DNA from: Limonium bicolor
Lineage: Eukaryota; Streptophyta; Magnoliopsida; Caryophyllales; Plumbaginaceae
NCBI GenBank assembly: GCA_023374045.1
Contig: CM041776.1
Span: forward strand, 316,808,722 to 316,872,721
Reading direction: 5' to 3'
Length of the DNA: 64,000 nt
Position 1 is the stretch's first letter, and the number at the start of each line of letters is the position of its first letter. The position numbers were made by a program, and so were the translations under genes. Under the pieces are notes generated by a model, which was not told where the DNA came from, searched no databases, and was given only the letters and a program-made list of their open reading frames with translations. This document shows, piece after piece, positions 22,920 through 34,919 of the stretch.

Positions 22920-24074
22920 AATTAGCTGATCAATCACTGTGTTTAATTAATATCTCATCGATCTCTTCCTACTTTAGATAGATGAATTATTACTAATAAA
23001 TTATGTTCCATCTGTTTTATTTTTCATAAAATTGTCTCTAGCTGAATGATCATAATTTAGGTTGAGATTAATTTATTTAATTTTGTACTTATTATTATAT
23101 CCTTGGTTGAGCTAGGAAATGATCAATGAAAACATCTTGTAGCTAGTTTTGATTTACTAAATTCTAATGCATGCAATGCAAATTAGGCATAGCTAGCTAT
23201 CTATCCTTAGATTATCGATCCCCGCGGTGGCATATATAACAAATTGTTTCTCCTAATTAATTAATTAGTACTCTCCTCGTTTGGAGTTAACTAATCAGTT
23301 GGTCGGGCGTTTTGTCTTAATGGCCTCACGTGCTTCTCAAGTTCCAAGTATATATTACTATCGTCATTCATTTTGTTCGTACAAAATATTCCTGCTGCTA
23401 TTATTATGATATATCATACCTATCGCGTGGTACGTGCATTCAATTCATGCGTCCGTCTGCACTACAACAAGAACAAGTAGTATACTTATACAAGATGTCA
23501 GTCACCATCTCCATCCATATAGCACCTATAGCTCAACTTAAGGCTAATAAGTGATTACAAATTACAATTACATTACCGGATATATATACTATACAGTTGA
23601 TGAAAACAAGATTTTATGTTTCTTGTATACAACAAATATATTACTATTAGCTTAATTAATTAACTGACAATGTATATTAATGATAAATTTTAATTTATTT
23701 TGTTGTCGCATTCTTGAAGCACCAACCTCATCATCATGTGAGCTGTGTAAAGGTAGTACTATATATATATACATTAATTTAATACCTGCATTTTGCTTAA
23801 ATATAACTATATGTACACCTCGAAAGCCATCTTTGACTTTGACCGTCCAGACAATTCTGATCCACCACTTGTAGTGAGGAAAAAGTTATACGTACTGTAC
23901 TTTGTATTAATTATATACTACTACTACTACTATATGTTGTTCCGTTTGTATATCATTAATTTGTGTATTTATATATGTGAAACCTCCATTGTTCAATCTT
24001 TGACCGGTCAGCCAAACCGCCCCACGTTATTACTAGATTACAGCCACCCGGCCGGCTCCAACCGCGAATAAAAA
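22920..24074. other. intergenic, no gene recognised
   Basis: AT-rich DNA between PLATZ and the nested LINE. There are short tac and ta repeats (for example 23920-23935). No coding frame with family resemblance and no transposon ends are seen. Confidence 0.4.
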
Positions 24075-24526
24075 ATAGTCTGAGCGCGTTGCCGCAGGTA
24101 GGGGCGAGCGGTTATGAATGAGAACCGAAGTAGAGGGCAGGAGGTGAAATTAGTCCAGGAGCCTAAAAAGATCTGCTACTTCTTCTTCCTCATAGACAAA
24201 AAGTCTACGCCTCTAGATGAAGTTCCACGTCCACAACGAGCCATTCCACCATCCTACTTTTTTTTTTTTTTTTGATATAAGACTGGAGTTCCAGTTACAT
24301 TATGCGATACTTAGGCACTAGGCCTTTCTCGCTGGGCCACAGATGAGAGCAGAGACAGGATACAGAGAAAACATTGAAAAGTACATGAAAAATACAGCAA
24401 AATTTAGGAGGTGAGAAGGGAGAATAAATTGTCGACTGAAGGGAGGTGAGAAGGGAGAATAAATTCCACCATCCTACCTCATTGAGCAAGCAGTTTTTTG
24501 TTCTGATATGAGATACAGACGTGGAA
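24075..24526 (-). pseudogene. LINE ORF2 tail, left of copia-2
   Basis: Minus-strand reading from the copia border gives RLYLIS, then WWNGSLWTWNF and, after a stop, RRRLFVYEEEE. This is the plant L1 block W-x-W-x-F-R-R-x-L-x-x-W-E-E that precedes zf-RVT. It contains a stop and a frameshift and fades out near 24075, so the zinc finger itself is not seen. The piece is interrupted at 24258-24462. Confidence 0.72.
24258..24462 (-). mobile_element. short poly(A) retroposon (5'-truncated LINE or SINE), 205 bp
   Basis: It starts on the plus strand with 16 T (24258-24273), a poly(A) tail on the minus strand. Perfect 15-bp target duplications, attccaccatcctac, flank it at 24243-24257 and 24463-24477. 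Poly(A) plus a long target duplication shows LINE-machinery retroposition. The distal end has a 24-bp sequence duplicated in tandem (about 24407 and 24441). No tRNA-like A and B boxes are obvious, which favours a truncated LINE 3' end over a SINE. Confidence 0.82.
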
Positions 24527-24778
24527 TGTCAGAGTTTGGCAAATTACAACAGAAGAAGAATCGAAGAAGAAGCTTGCTTATTCAGTAGGAAAAACCTTAC
24601 ATTATCGAGGAGTTTCTATCGGAGAGACACAAGAGTATATGAGAGCATATATTCTATGTGTATATGTATTACAGAACTGGGAAGTAAGTAAGATATCTAA
24701 GGGAAAGTACAACGGTAATATGAGATAACTTGTGTTATATATATATATAACATAACTAATATATAACATATTCTAATA
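24527..24778 (-). repeat. copia-2 3' LTR
   Basis: On the plus strand it runs from tgtcagagtttggc to ttctaata. It matches 29478-29718 except for scattered changes and indels, including a longer ta run here. Confidence 0.9.
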
Positions 24779-24790
24779 CCCCTCAAAACA
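24779..24790 (-). other. polypurine tract of copia-2
   Basis: The minus strand reads tgttttgagggg directly before the 3' LTR. Confidence 0.65.
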
Positions 24791-24818
24791 TACAATTCAA
24801 GCAGAATTTATGTTTTGC

Positions 24819-27800
24819 TTAATTAAGCTGTCTGCAAACCAAGTTGTGGAAGCGTTTGCGGTAAACCTTTCCTGTCAAAGGCTTAGTCAATATGTCCGAC
24901 AGTTGTTGAGATGCTGGAATGTATTGAAGCTGGATGAGCCCACCTTGTAGTTTTTCACAGATGAAGTGGCAGTCTAGTTCGACGTGCTTCGTTCGTTCGT
25001 GAGAGACCGGGTTCTTGGCAATATGAATGGCTGCGAGGTTATCGCACTTTAAAGGTATGGGTTCAATGTCATTGACCTGCAGTTCATGGAGCAATCGTGT
25101 GAGCCAGCTTAAATCTGCTGTGACTTGCTGGAGGGCTCTGTATTCTGTTGTGACCTGAAACGGATTTCCTGGTAAATAGGACAAGAGGCCCAGTCAGAGT
25201 CACAATATGTAGATAAATCATATGTTGATGTTCTGTTAAAGGAAAGGCCAAATCCTATTGTTCCCTTTAAGTAAGATAAAACATGCACTGCAACATTCAT
25301 AAGTATATTAGTTGGCTCTAGAAGAAATTGACTAAAAAACTGAACTATATAAGAGAGTTCAGGGCGAGTGTTAGTGAGAAAATTCAACTTCCCTATCAGT
25401 TTTATGTAGACAGTGGGATTCTCCAGTTGTTCTCTTGAGTCTGGGAATATTTTCTGGTTCAGCTGTAAAGGGGAGACTGAAGAACGACAATCCTGCATGT
25501 TATAATCAGATAATATTTCTTGGGCAAACTTCCGTTGAGTCATGATAAGTCTAGAGTTTGTTTCTACAAACTCCATGCCCAAAAAGTATCTTAGTCTTCC
25601 CAAATCTTTAATTTTGAACTCTCTGTCTAATTTAGTTTTCAAGGAGTCTATTTCAGTTTGATCATTTCCTGGGACCAGAATGTCATCAACATAAACTCCC
25701 AAGAAAGTACTTTTTCCTTTTCTGCATTTGGTCAATAGTGAATAATCATTCTTTGACCGGTTATAACCGAGGGACTTGAGAAAGGTGGCCAGTTTATCCT
25801 ACCACTGCGCGGAGGCTTGTTTAAGCCCGTATAAAGATTTATGTAATTTACATACTTTATTGTTTCCTGTGGTGGATAGACCCGGGGTAAAGACATATAA
25901 ACGTCCTCCTTTAAATCACCGTGAAGAAAGGCATTATTTATGTCTAGCTGGTCTAAGTTCTAGCCCTTTTTAATGGCTATGATGATGAGTGCTCTGATTG
26001 TGGTTAATTTAATAACCGGGGAAAATGTTTCATCATAATCGAATCCGTATTTCTGTGCAAATCCTCTCACTACTAACCTAGCCTTAAAACGCTTAAGGGA
26101 ATCGTCTGATTTTAATTTGGTCTTATAAACCCATTTACATCCAATAGGTCTCTTTCCTTTGGGCAAGTCAACGATGGTCCATGTTTTATTTTGTTTAAGG
26201 GTTGTAAACTCTTTATGCATAGCCCGGACCAATCTGTGATCTTGACTTGCTTCAAGATAGGACTCTGGTTCCTTTAATGAAAGGATTTGATTTAAGAATT
26301 TTCCTCCTAGAGCACTCAGTGAAAAGCTAGTTATAGTTTCCCTGGGAACAACAGATGTGAGTCTATCAATGGGGATAAGATTATTGTGGTTTCCTAAGAG
26401 TCTTTCTGATATGATGTTTGAAAAACAGTCTTGTTCAGGTTGTGTAGTGGCACACGCATAGTCATTGAATCTGATGGGTTGTCTGTGGATTCTTGTAGAC
26501 CTGCGCAGATTAAGATTTGTTGGTGTATTCTCTTCATGAGGATATTAGGGAATGATGGGTAGAGAGGAATCTCTTGAGGTTTGACGTGTATAAGTAGTGG
26601 ATTGAGATGGAAGAGAATTTGTAGGTGTTTATTGTGTAGAAGCAGTAGATGGAGATTGAGAATTTGGAGTTTGACCAGAATTTGTTTGAATAACTTCTAG
26701 TTGGTAGTCACTCTGGGATGGAGTATATATAGAGTCATGATGAACGACTTTAGTGGGATTAAATGCGGATTTGTAGCTATAATAATAGTCAGCTGTATTT
26801 AATAAGTTATGAGGAAAAGGATCAACAATGTTTTGTGTTTCTGTTTCAGAATGAGAATCATTCCATATGGCACGCCAATCTTTATCTCTTAAGGGATAGA
26901 TGTTTTCAATGAAACTAACATCTCTACTTACTGTGACATTGCCAGAATCTACATTTAAAATTTTATAGCCCTTCATGTTGCTGCTGTTTCGTAAGTATAT
27001 ATAGGCATTTAATCTAGCATCCAGTTTGCTTCTGTTTGGATCTATGTTTGTGACAAAACACAAACATCCAAAGGACTTAATTTGATCATATTCTGGTGCA
27101 AAACCATAGATTTTTTCTAAAGGTGTGCAGTTTTGTATTGGTTTAGAAGGAATTCTATTGGCAATATAAGCAGCATGCTGGATTATATGACCCTAGAAAC
27201 TAGGCTCTAGACCTGATTGGAAGAGGAAACTTCTAGCAATTTGTATAAGATGACCTTGTTTCCTCTCGACCACCCCATTTTGTTGGGGTGTTCGAGAGCA
27301 AGAAGTTTGGTGAAGGATACCTTTCTGTTTAAAGTAATTAATCCCTTCTTGAGTTCCCCCTAATTCTTTTGCATTATCCGTTCTTACAACTTTGACATGT
27401 TTATCAAATTGTTTTTCCACCAACTGTATGAAATCTATAATTATTTTCATGCTTTCTGACTTATTTCTAATCAAACTCACACAAACAGCTCTAGAGTTGT
27501 CATCAACTATTGTAAGAAAATACCTATATCCTTCTTTTGTGCTAACTCTAATGGGACCACAAACATCAATGTGCAGCATCTGGAAAATGTCTGCAGATAT
27601 TATCTCAGATTTAAGAAACTTAACTCTCTTTCCTTTTGCTTTGTAATAGATAGTACATGGCAATATATTCCCCTCAACAAGTCTATCTACTAACTGAAGG
27701 TGAACAAGTTTATTAGCTGGCAGGTGCCCTAATATGTTATGCCAGAGAACAAGTTTTTCTAAATTCTGGGGTTTCTATATTGATTGTATTTCAGTACAAT

Positions 27801-28250
27801 TATCTTTAGCCAAAGAAGAGGAAATAACAGACAAAATACAACTATGCAGAGCTAACTTGTCCAAGATATAGAAGCCATACTGTTGTTCTGCAATTTTTAC
27901 AGATAAACCTATCTCATAAACCTACAGTGCACAATAATCACAGTGAAATACAATTCTCATCATTAATTGTTTTAGCGGTTTACTGACTGATATAAGATTA
28001 AACATGAAGGAAGAAACATACATAGCATTTTCTAACTTGAATCTGTCACATATATCTACTTTTCCCATTGCTGTAACAGCACATGTTTTTCCATCAGGCA
28101 GAGTGATGTTTCAATCAAAAGCTACGGAGTCAAGATCATGGAGTAGATTTATATTTCCAATTATGTGCTCTGAGGCACCAGAGTCCAGTATCCAACAGTT
28201 CTTTAACTTATCAGTCAACATGGCATTTATAGATTGGAAAGTGTGAAAAT
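24819..28250 (-). pseudogene. copia-2 pol: protease, integrase, RT, RNase H
   Basis: Order on the minus strand: protease with LDSGASEH near 28180; the integrase zinc and core regions (FLTIVDDNSRAVCV, RTDNAKEL, QQNGVVERK at about 27260); the post-integrase region (ILNVDSGNVTVSRDV) near 26930. Then comes the RT opening (CKWVYKTKLKSDD, FDYDETFSPVIK) at 26232-25960, the catalytic YVDDIL near 25690, and RNase H (TEYRALQQV, LSDILTKPLTG) at 25184-24819. Multiple stops and frameshifts separate the blocks. All domains are recognisable, unlike copia-1, which lacks the protease. Confidence 0.88.
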
Positions 28251-28295
28251 AGGGTTAGTGACGTTACCGGCAAAGTTACCAAAATCTTTGGTAGG

Positions 28296-29457
28296 CTAAC
28301 GGGTTTTGGTTGTCACCTTCTGTTGGAGGTACTTCACCAGTTGATTCACTTGTTGTGGGCTCATGTTGTCGACTGGTGAATCAGACTTGGAGCTCTCGAT
28401 GATTTCTTCTCCCTTGGAACGGCTGATTGTCGATGCAGCTGTCATCTTCCCTTCATGCCTTTGGTTTTCTTGTTCTTTAGGGAAACCCACAATCCACCAA
28501 CAATTTGCTAGTGTATGGCCTAGTTTAGCGCAGTTTGAGCATTTCTAAACATTCTTCTTGTTCGTCAGGCTTGGTTGTTTCCTTGAAAAACTTGTTATTG
28601 ATGGATTTCTTGTTGGGGTTGAAGGATGTAGTCGCGAAAGCTACCGAATCTTCAGCTCTATTCTTCTGGTCGTGCAGTTGGCGTTGTTTCTCATCTTGCA
28701 TCACAAGGAGTAAGCTTGGTCTAGGGTTGGTAGCGGATTCATGAGGGGGATAGCTCCTTTTGTAGCCTTAAAATCTTCATTTAATCCGTCTAAGAACCTC
28801 ATTAACTGGTCTTGATCCTTGTACGCTTGTATTTCCTTCGAGGCTTTGCAGGTGCATTTAGGGATTTTACAGACGCATCTACAGATTCTTCGAGCGGCAT
28901 TGAGGCGATTCTAGAGTTGCTTGAGTTTAGCAAAGTAGGTCCTAACCGAGTCTTCGAGATGTTCCAATTGATTTATTTCCCTTTATATTGAATATATTTA
29001 TGGCCTGTTGGATATGTCATATCTTCTGCAAAGATCTGCCCATATCTTTGTTGTTGTGTCGCAATAGATCACAGTCTCAGCAATCTCCCTCTCCAACGAG
29101 TTGATTATTCAAGCGAATACCGTGTTGTTGCATCGCTCTCAGAGAGGGAATCTCTCTGACACCTTGTCTGGCTCCGTTACCTGCCCATTTACTAGTCCAT
29201 ACTTATTCTGAGCTTTAAGTACGACAATGGCGCTCCTCTTCTAGGAATCAAATTCGGTGCCATTGAACTTTAGGCCAAAATCGATGGATGTGTTGTCATT
29301 ACGGTGTAAGTAAAGTGGGTCTGTTACATCTGCAGTTGTGAAATCTTCGAATTCTTGGACTATCGGCTCCGTTTCTTGCTCCGGTCGATTGTCGTGGTTG
29401 TTGTCTCCATCTTCTTCTTGTACTTCAGACTGTTGCGGAAGTTTAGGGTTGAATTGA
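28296..29457 (-). pseudogene. copia-2 gag
   Basis: The region begins close to the primer site. Fragments read DPLYLHRNDN, NYGLVNG-like, CDTTTKIWADLC and REINQLEHLEDSV, which match the plant copia gag fold. A complete zinc knuckle CSNCAKLGHTLANC lies near 28520. At least six stops and frameshifts break the frame, so no intact protein is possible. Confidence 0.8.
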
Positions 29458-29465
29458 GCAATCTT

Positions 29466-29477
29466 GCTCTGATACCA
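29466..29477 (-). other. copia-2 primer-binding site
   Basis: TGGTATCAGAGC on the minus strand, directly inside the 5' LTR. It is identical to that of copia-1 and complementary to initiator tRNA-Met. Confidence 0.92.
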
Positions 29478-29718
29478 TGTAAAAGTTTGGCAAATTACAA
29501 CAGAAGAAGAATCGAAGAAGAAGCTTGCTTATTCAGTAGGAAAAACCTTACATTATCAAACTACAGAGAATAGTTTCTATCGGAGAGACACGAGAGTATA
29601 TGAGAGCATTTTATATGTATTTGTATTATAGAACTGGGAAGTAAGTAAGCTATCTAAGGGAGATGGGTAAAAGGGTAATATGATATAGCTTGTGTTATAT
29701 ATATAACATATCCTAATA
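29478..29718 (-). repeat. copia-2 5' LTR
   Basis: 241-bp partner of 24527-24778. On the plus strand it starts tgtaaaagtttggc and ends tcctaata. It borders the right target duplication tggaa. Confidence 0.9.
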
Positions 29719-32415
29719 TGGAAAGGAGGATTTCAGGGGAACGGTTCCTATCCAGCAGTCGAGCCAGAAATGGACGGTTTTTTGTCATTTATAGTCCATC
29801 GTAGGTTTGCATCAATGAACTCTTTTCTTCCAGGTGCCCATGAAGCAATCGAAACGATTTGTTTCCATATTCTAGTGGCCTTACTGTCCGCCCAGATTGG
29901 ATCATAGGGGGGAAGGCTGACGTTGACGCCAAAGTTCGAGGAAACGACGCACTTCCAAAGCTTATTATCATCTTTGGTGTACTTTCACCACCATTTAAGA
30001 AGAAGAGAAACATTTCTGATTTCAAGGTCGCGGAGATTAAGTCCTCCTTACTGCCGAGGACAAATAAGTTTTTTCCATGCAACTGAGCATGTCCCCTTAC
30101 CCGAGTTTGCCTTCCATAAGAAATTTCGTTGGATCTTATAGAACTCGACAATGACTAATTTTGGAGCTTGGAAAAGGCTTAGATAGTACAGGGGTAAACT
30201 CTCCAATACTGGATAAACTCGATGCATTCCAAGTGGCGAGGCGTGACTTAAGCTTTTGGACAATAGGTGCCCATGTGTTTATCCTTTTTGGGTTGGCACC
30301 AATAGGGCACCCCAGTTACATGAATGAGGGATGATCTATGTTGCATTCAAGGATTCCTTTGACCATTTCTTCCTGTGTACTTGATATATTTATGCATATA
30401 GCTTTGGATTTGTTCCAGTTTACACCTAGAGCCGACATATCTGCGAATAGAGTGATACACCATTTTACAGCTTCTATTTCTTCCTCGTTGGGCTGACAGA
30501 AAATAAGGACATCGTCTGTGAATTGTAGGTGCGAGAGTCGGACCTCATTTGGGCCGACAAGAATGCTAACTCTATCCCCTAGTTGTATAGCCCGATCAAG
30601 AAGCCAGCTTAGTCCTCCCATGACGAGGACAACGAGGAGGGGTGAAAGAGGATCGCCTTGTCGGAGGCGCTGGTGGGGTTGGAAAGGGGTAATTGGGGAA
30701 CCATTGACTATGAAGGATAGGCTTGTTGTGAAGAGGCAAGTATGGATCCAATTCCTCTATCGCTTATCAAATGCAAAGTGATTCATGATTTGGTCAATGA
30801 AAGCCCATGACACACTATCGAAAGCCTTAGAGAAGTCAATTTTGAGAAGGATACCTGGGTGTTTCTTGCATTTCAGGCAAAATCTCGTTTGCCATAAGAG
30901 GGCCCTTCTGCCTTCCTTTGATGAAGGTTGATTGGGTTTCTCCTACCAACTTTGGCATTAGGGGTGCTAGTCATTTCGTAAGCAATTTGGCAATGATTTT
31001 GTAGATGCCCCCGACCATGCTTATTGGTCTGAATTCCTCCAGTTTGGATGCTTCCGCAATTTTTGGGATTAGGCTGACCCATGTTACATTTGAACCTTGA
31101 GGTAGAGAATTGTCAAGGAAGAATGTCTCGACTACCTTAATAATGTCGGGTTCAATAGTGGGCCAAGTGGTTTTGATGATGTGAAAGCTCATTCCATCAT
31201 AGCCCGGGGCCTTGTTGCTATCACATGACCATACCGCCTCCTTGATTTCTTCATTAGTTGGGATAGAACTGAGCACGCGAGTGTCATTTTCTGTGAGCCT
31301 GTGATTTCTCATGAAGAGTGGGAGTGCTCCTGAGTGGATCGGGGGTTGAAAGATCTGTTTGAAGTGGTGTACTATGCTCTGCGTTATCTCCTTAGGCTTG
31401 GTGATTACTCTGCCTTGGACCTGTAGGTAGCGAATTTGGTTCTGTTTTTGATTAAGTGATGCCCTCCTATGAAAGTACCTTGTGTTGTCATTTCCCTCCT
31501 TGAGGTATTTTTCTCGTGAGAGCTGCGCCCAATAGTGTTCTTTGGCCCGCACCGCCTGCCAAGCTTGGAGGATTAGATTGGACCATTTTTGCTCAAGTGA
31601 TTGGTCAGACCCGTGTTACTCATCATGTTTGTCAAGTTCCTCTAGGTCTTTTAGAAGGCAGTCAAATTTGTGCTCAATAGGACCAAAAATGTGTCTATTC
31701 CATTCCTTCAAAGGCTTCTTAATCGCTTTTAACTTGGCACTCAGCGGGATATCTCCTAGTCTCTCCCATTCAGACTTGAAGAAGCTGAAGAAAGATGGGT
31801 GGTTTGTCCAAGCATTTAGGACACGGAATGGCTTTGGGCCCTAGTCTACTGTAGTGAGGTTTACCCAGCACAAGTGGTGATCTAAGAGGCGCTAGGGATT
31901 GGCATGCATGACTAGGGACGGAAAGGACGCTAATCACTTAGGTTGGGCAAAGGATCTGTCAATCTTGCTCATGGATCTTCTATTCCACCAAGTGAACTTA
32001 TAGCCTTGAAGAGCGGTCTCCTCAACCTCTATATGTTCCAGCCACTCTTGGAATTCTTTCATGCTTTTGAAGGCAGTGTTTGGGTTCCCGCCTTTTCTTT
32101 CTCCCCCATGAATCACTTCATTGAAGTCACCAACTAGCATTAAGGGCAGCGGTCTGCTTTGTTTAAGTGAGAGGAGCTCACGATTCAGTTCAGTTCTACC
32201 TTAAGGAGATGTGGGGGAATAGATGAAGACAATTGTGCCTTGAAAATTGTTTGGGGACCAGTTAACATCGGTTGTGATCCATCGGCTCCTGGTGCTTGGA
32301 TTGGTGACTTTGATTGAGGAGGATTGCCACATGACCACCAAACCTCCGGTGTGGCCTGTGGATAAGACTTCCAACCGATCGGATGATCCTCTTGGTCCCC
32401 ACAAGCCTTTGGATT
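29719..32415 (-). pseudogene. LINE ORF2 endonuclease and reverse transcriptase, 5'-truncated
   Basis: Minus strand from 32404: endonuclease piece with GGLVVMWQSS and, at 32140-31934, VGDFNEVIHGGER, FTWWNRR and KIDRSFA, the catalytic endonuclease blocks. RT follows at 31552-30971 with YFHRRASLNQ, NKAPGYDGMSF and EFRPISMVGG. The catalytic block FTDDVLIF is near 30530 (usual form FADD). The connection region at 30263-30048 has FLWKANSGKG. The last in-frame residues before the copia border are VPLKSSFP. Several frameshifts and stops are present, so the gene is dead. Confidence 0.87.
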
Positions 32416-32832
32416 TAAGTTTTTTAGTTATTTTGATAGAACCGAAATATAATTAAGTTCAGATTTCGGTGTCAAGGTTGGTTATTCAGTTTTACCCAAA
32501 ATAACCGAATAATGTATATGTCTACATTTTATGTTTTGATTTTTCTAACCCTAACTTGATTCTTTTGGTAGTTCAGTTTTTTATATAAGTCGGTTTTTCT
32601 TATAACTCAGTTGTTTATATAACTCACTTCTAATTGAAAACCGAATTAAAATTTTCAACTTTCAATCAGTTCTCGGTTTTAGCCTTAAAAAAATTAGGTT
32701 ATTTGGTTCTCAGACTAAAATTAGGTTATTTAGTTATTAGGTTACAAGCGAACAAAAAAAAATAATCGAACTCTTATTTCTAATGCATTTTCAGATAGAA
32801 CCGAATAACTAAATGCTCACCCCGTAGGTGAT
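32416..32832. mobile_element. probable hAT-like MITE remnant
   Basis: AT-rich stretch with repeated gaaccgaata/tattcggttc motifs in both orientations. The right end reads on the inverse strand ggggtgagcatttagttattcggtt, the usual terminal pattern of hAT MITEs. The left end lacks the ggggtgagca part and abuts the truncated LINE, so it is probably lost. No target duplication could be matched. Confidence 0.4.
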
Positions 32833-33600
32833 GACTCTAGATAAACTTAGCGTCTAGTGACTTTTATCGCCATACATTTGGTATACGAAACGAGGGTCAT
32901 GTGGTGTGGTCTCATCAGCCATGTCATGACTCATCACAATGGTGTGGTTGTGGTGGTCATTGGTGAGATGGTGGTGCTTATTACAAATTTACCTACAAAT
33001 TAATAAATAAAAGTTACTGAAAAAGTTACTGAAACTTAACACATTACATAAATAACTACAGTTTGTTAAGACATTAAATTGAATAAAATCTCTTAGCTTT
33101 GCGGTTGTTTGCAAAAGGAGAGTATTTTAACATAAGTAATTATTAATTATTAAATTTTTTAAATAAGATAAATAGTTATATTCCAATAATCAATTATTAT
33201 GCTTGGTTTTGTTACGTATGATATATTTGTAGTACAAAATTCAACAGTTAGGCGACCCTAGCACCAAGGTAGATGGTGAAGATGACCATGTGGTAGTAAC
33301 TGGTTGGGGAAAAATTAAGAGAAAGGTCATGTGTGTAGAGGAGAGAGAAAAAATAAAGAGGAAAATACATTCTCCTGCGCGTGTAGGGACTTTGGGGTGA
33401 GAGAAACAACATATTTTTTCAAACGTTATAACTTACTAAATAAAAGTGCTAAAATAAAAAAAGTATACCATTGTTCATCATAATTCGGGTTCTTCAATCC
33501 AAGATGCATCATGGATATATTTTGGTAAACTTAAAATTTTATGTTTTTAGAATGAGTATATATTACGTATTTTTAAAATGAATCTTATTCATTAACAAAA
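32833..33600. other. AT-rich intergenic, possible MITE
   Basis: No gene. cacaatggtgtgg near 32937 repeats a 13-mer from the start of the MITE at 8048, and accattgttcatc near 33470 is a rough inverse. A decayed Harbinger-like MITE of about 540 bp may therefore lie between. The evidence is weak. Confidence 0.25.
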
Positions 33601-34260
33601 TGAATCTTCTTTAATAATAAAGTGTAAAATTAATGACAAAAAGATTACCCTACCCCCCAAACACCCTAAAAACCCACCCTAGGAAAGCTACAAACATCGA
33701 AGGCATTTTTATGGTTTGTAGTGCAGAGTTTAGGATATACCAACCCTAAACCCTAAACCACAAACCCTAAAATCATATCGAGTCAGTAATGACGATATAA
33801 AGTGTAGAACTAATTCCAAAAAGATACCCACCCCCCCCCCCTAAACACCCTAGGAAAACTAAAAATGTCGAAGGCATTTTTAGGGTTTGCAGTGCAGGGT
33901 TTAAGGTATAACGAACCTAAACCCTAAACCACAAACCCTAAAAACCTGTCGAGTTAGTAACGACAATATAAAGTGTAGAAATAATGCCAAAAAGATTACC
34001 CTACCCCCCCCCCCCCTAAACACCCTAAAAACCAGCATAGGAAAGCTAAAAACGTCGAAGGCATTTTTAGGGTTTGTAGTGTAGGGACCCTAAACCACAA
34101 ACCCTAAAAACCTAACGAGTCATTAACGACAATATAAAGTGTAGATCTAATGCCAAAAAGATTACCCTACCCCCCCCCCCCCCAAACGCCCTAGGGAAGC
34201 TAAAAAAGTTAAAGACATTTTCAGGGTTTGTAGTGTTGGGTTTAGGGTCTAACGACCTCT
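33601..34260. repeat. tandem repeat, four units of about 170 bp with telomere-like motifs
   Basis: Four head-to-tail units are marked by agtgta at 33621, 33801, 33972 and 34138 (spacing 180, 171, 166). Each contains aaaaagat, a poly-C tract, and aaaac/gtcgaaggcatttttagggtttg. Most also have one or more ccctaaa motifs, the plant telomere heptamer in inverse. The poly-C tracts lengthen from left to right (6, 11, 13 and 14 C). The array lies 160 bp left of an assembly gap. Confidence 0.88.
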
Positions 34261-34419
34261 GAATCACTTTTTAACAACCTTTGATTTACTTTTCTTAAAC
34301 TTAAGATTCACGATGAACATATGAACATACAAAAAATATGAAATTTTAAATTTATCAAAACATATTCATGTTGGGTCTAATTTTGAAGAGCTTGAATTAT
34401 GATGAACAACGGTATAAAA

Positions 34420-34919
34420 NNNNNNNNNNNNNNNNNNNNNNNNNNNNNNNNNNNNNNNNNNNNNNNNNNNNNNNNNNNNNNNNNNNNNNNNNNNNNNNNN
34501 NNNNNNNNNNNNNNNNNNNNNNNNNNNNNNNNNNNNNNNNNNNNNNNNNNNNNNNNNNNNNNNNNNNNNNNNNNNNNNNNNNNNNNNNNNNNNNNNNNNN
34601 NNNNNNNNNNNNNNNNNNNNNNNNNNNNNNNNNNNNNNNNNNNNNNNNNNNNNNNNNNNNNNNNNNNNNNNNNNNNNNNNNNNNNNNNNNNNNNNNNNNN
34701 NNNNNNNNNNNNNNNNNNNNNNNNNNNNNNNNNNNNNNNNNNNNNNNNNNNNNNNNNNNNNNNNNNNNNNNNNNNNNNNNNNNNNNNNNNNNNNNNNNNN
34801 NNNNNNNNNNNNNNNNNNNNNNNNNNNNNNNNNNNNNNNNNNNNNNNNNNNNNNNNNNNNNNNNNNNNNNNNNNNNNNNNNNNNNNNNNNNNNNNNNNNN
34901 NNNNNNNNNNNNNNNNNNN
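34420..34919. other. assembly gap, 500 N
   Basis: Exactly 500 N, a conventional placeholder. True size and content are unknown. Confidence 0.99.

Larger units (their letters stand above)
24527..29718 (-). mobile_element. Ty1/copia LTR retrotransposon 2, 5192 bp
   Basis: The LTRs are at 24527-24778 (252 bp) and 29478-29718 (241 bp). The 5-bp duplication tggaa flanks the element (24522-24526, 29719-29723). It is oriented leftward, with an initiator-tRNA-Met primer site, gag with a full zinc knuckle, protease, integrase, RT and RNase H. The LTRs differ by several substitutions and indels, so it is older than copia-1. On its own strand the LTR begins TA rather than TG and ends CA, in both copies. 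It sits inside a LINE ORF2. Confidence 0.93.
24075..32415 (-). mobile_element. old L1-type LINE, split by later insertions
   Basis: LINE ORF2 pieces on the minus strand lie at 29719-32415 (endonuclease, RT) and again at about 24075-24526 (tail). They are separated by a complete copia element at 24527-29718, and the tail also hosts a short retroposon at 24258-24462. When the copia element and one copy of its target duplication are ignored, the ORF2 frame continues without a shift. That shows the two pieces were once one element. The 5' end is truncated within the endonuclease and no poly(A) tail is found. Outer boundaries are approximate. Confidence 0.82.
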
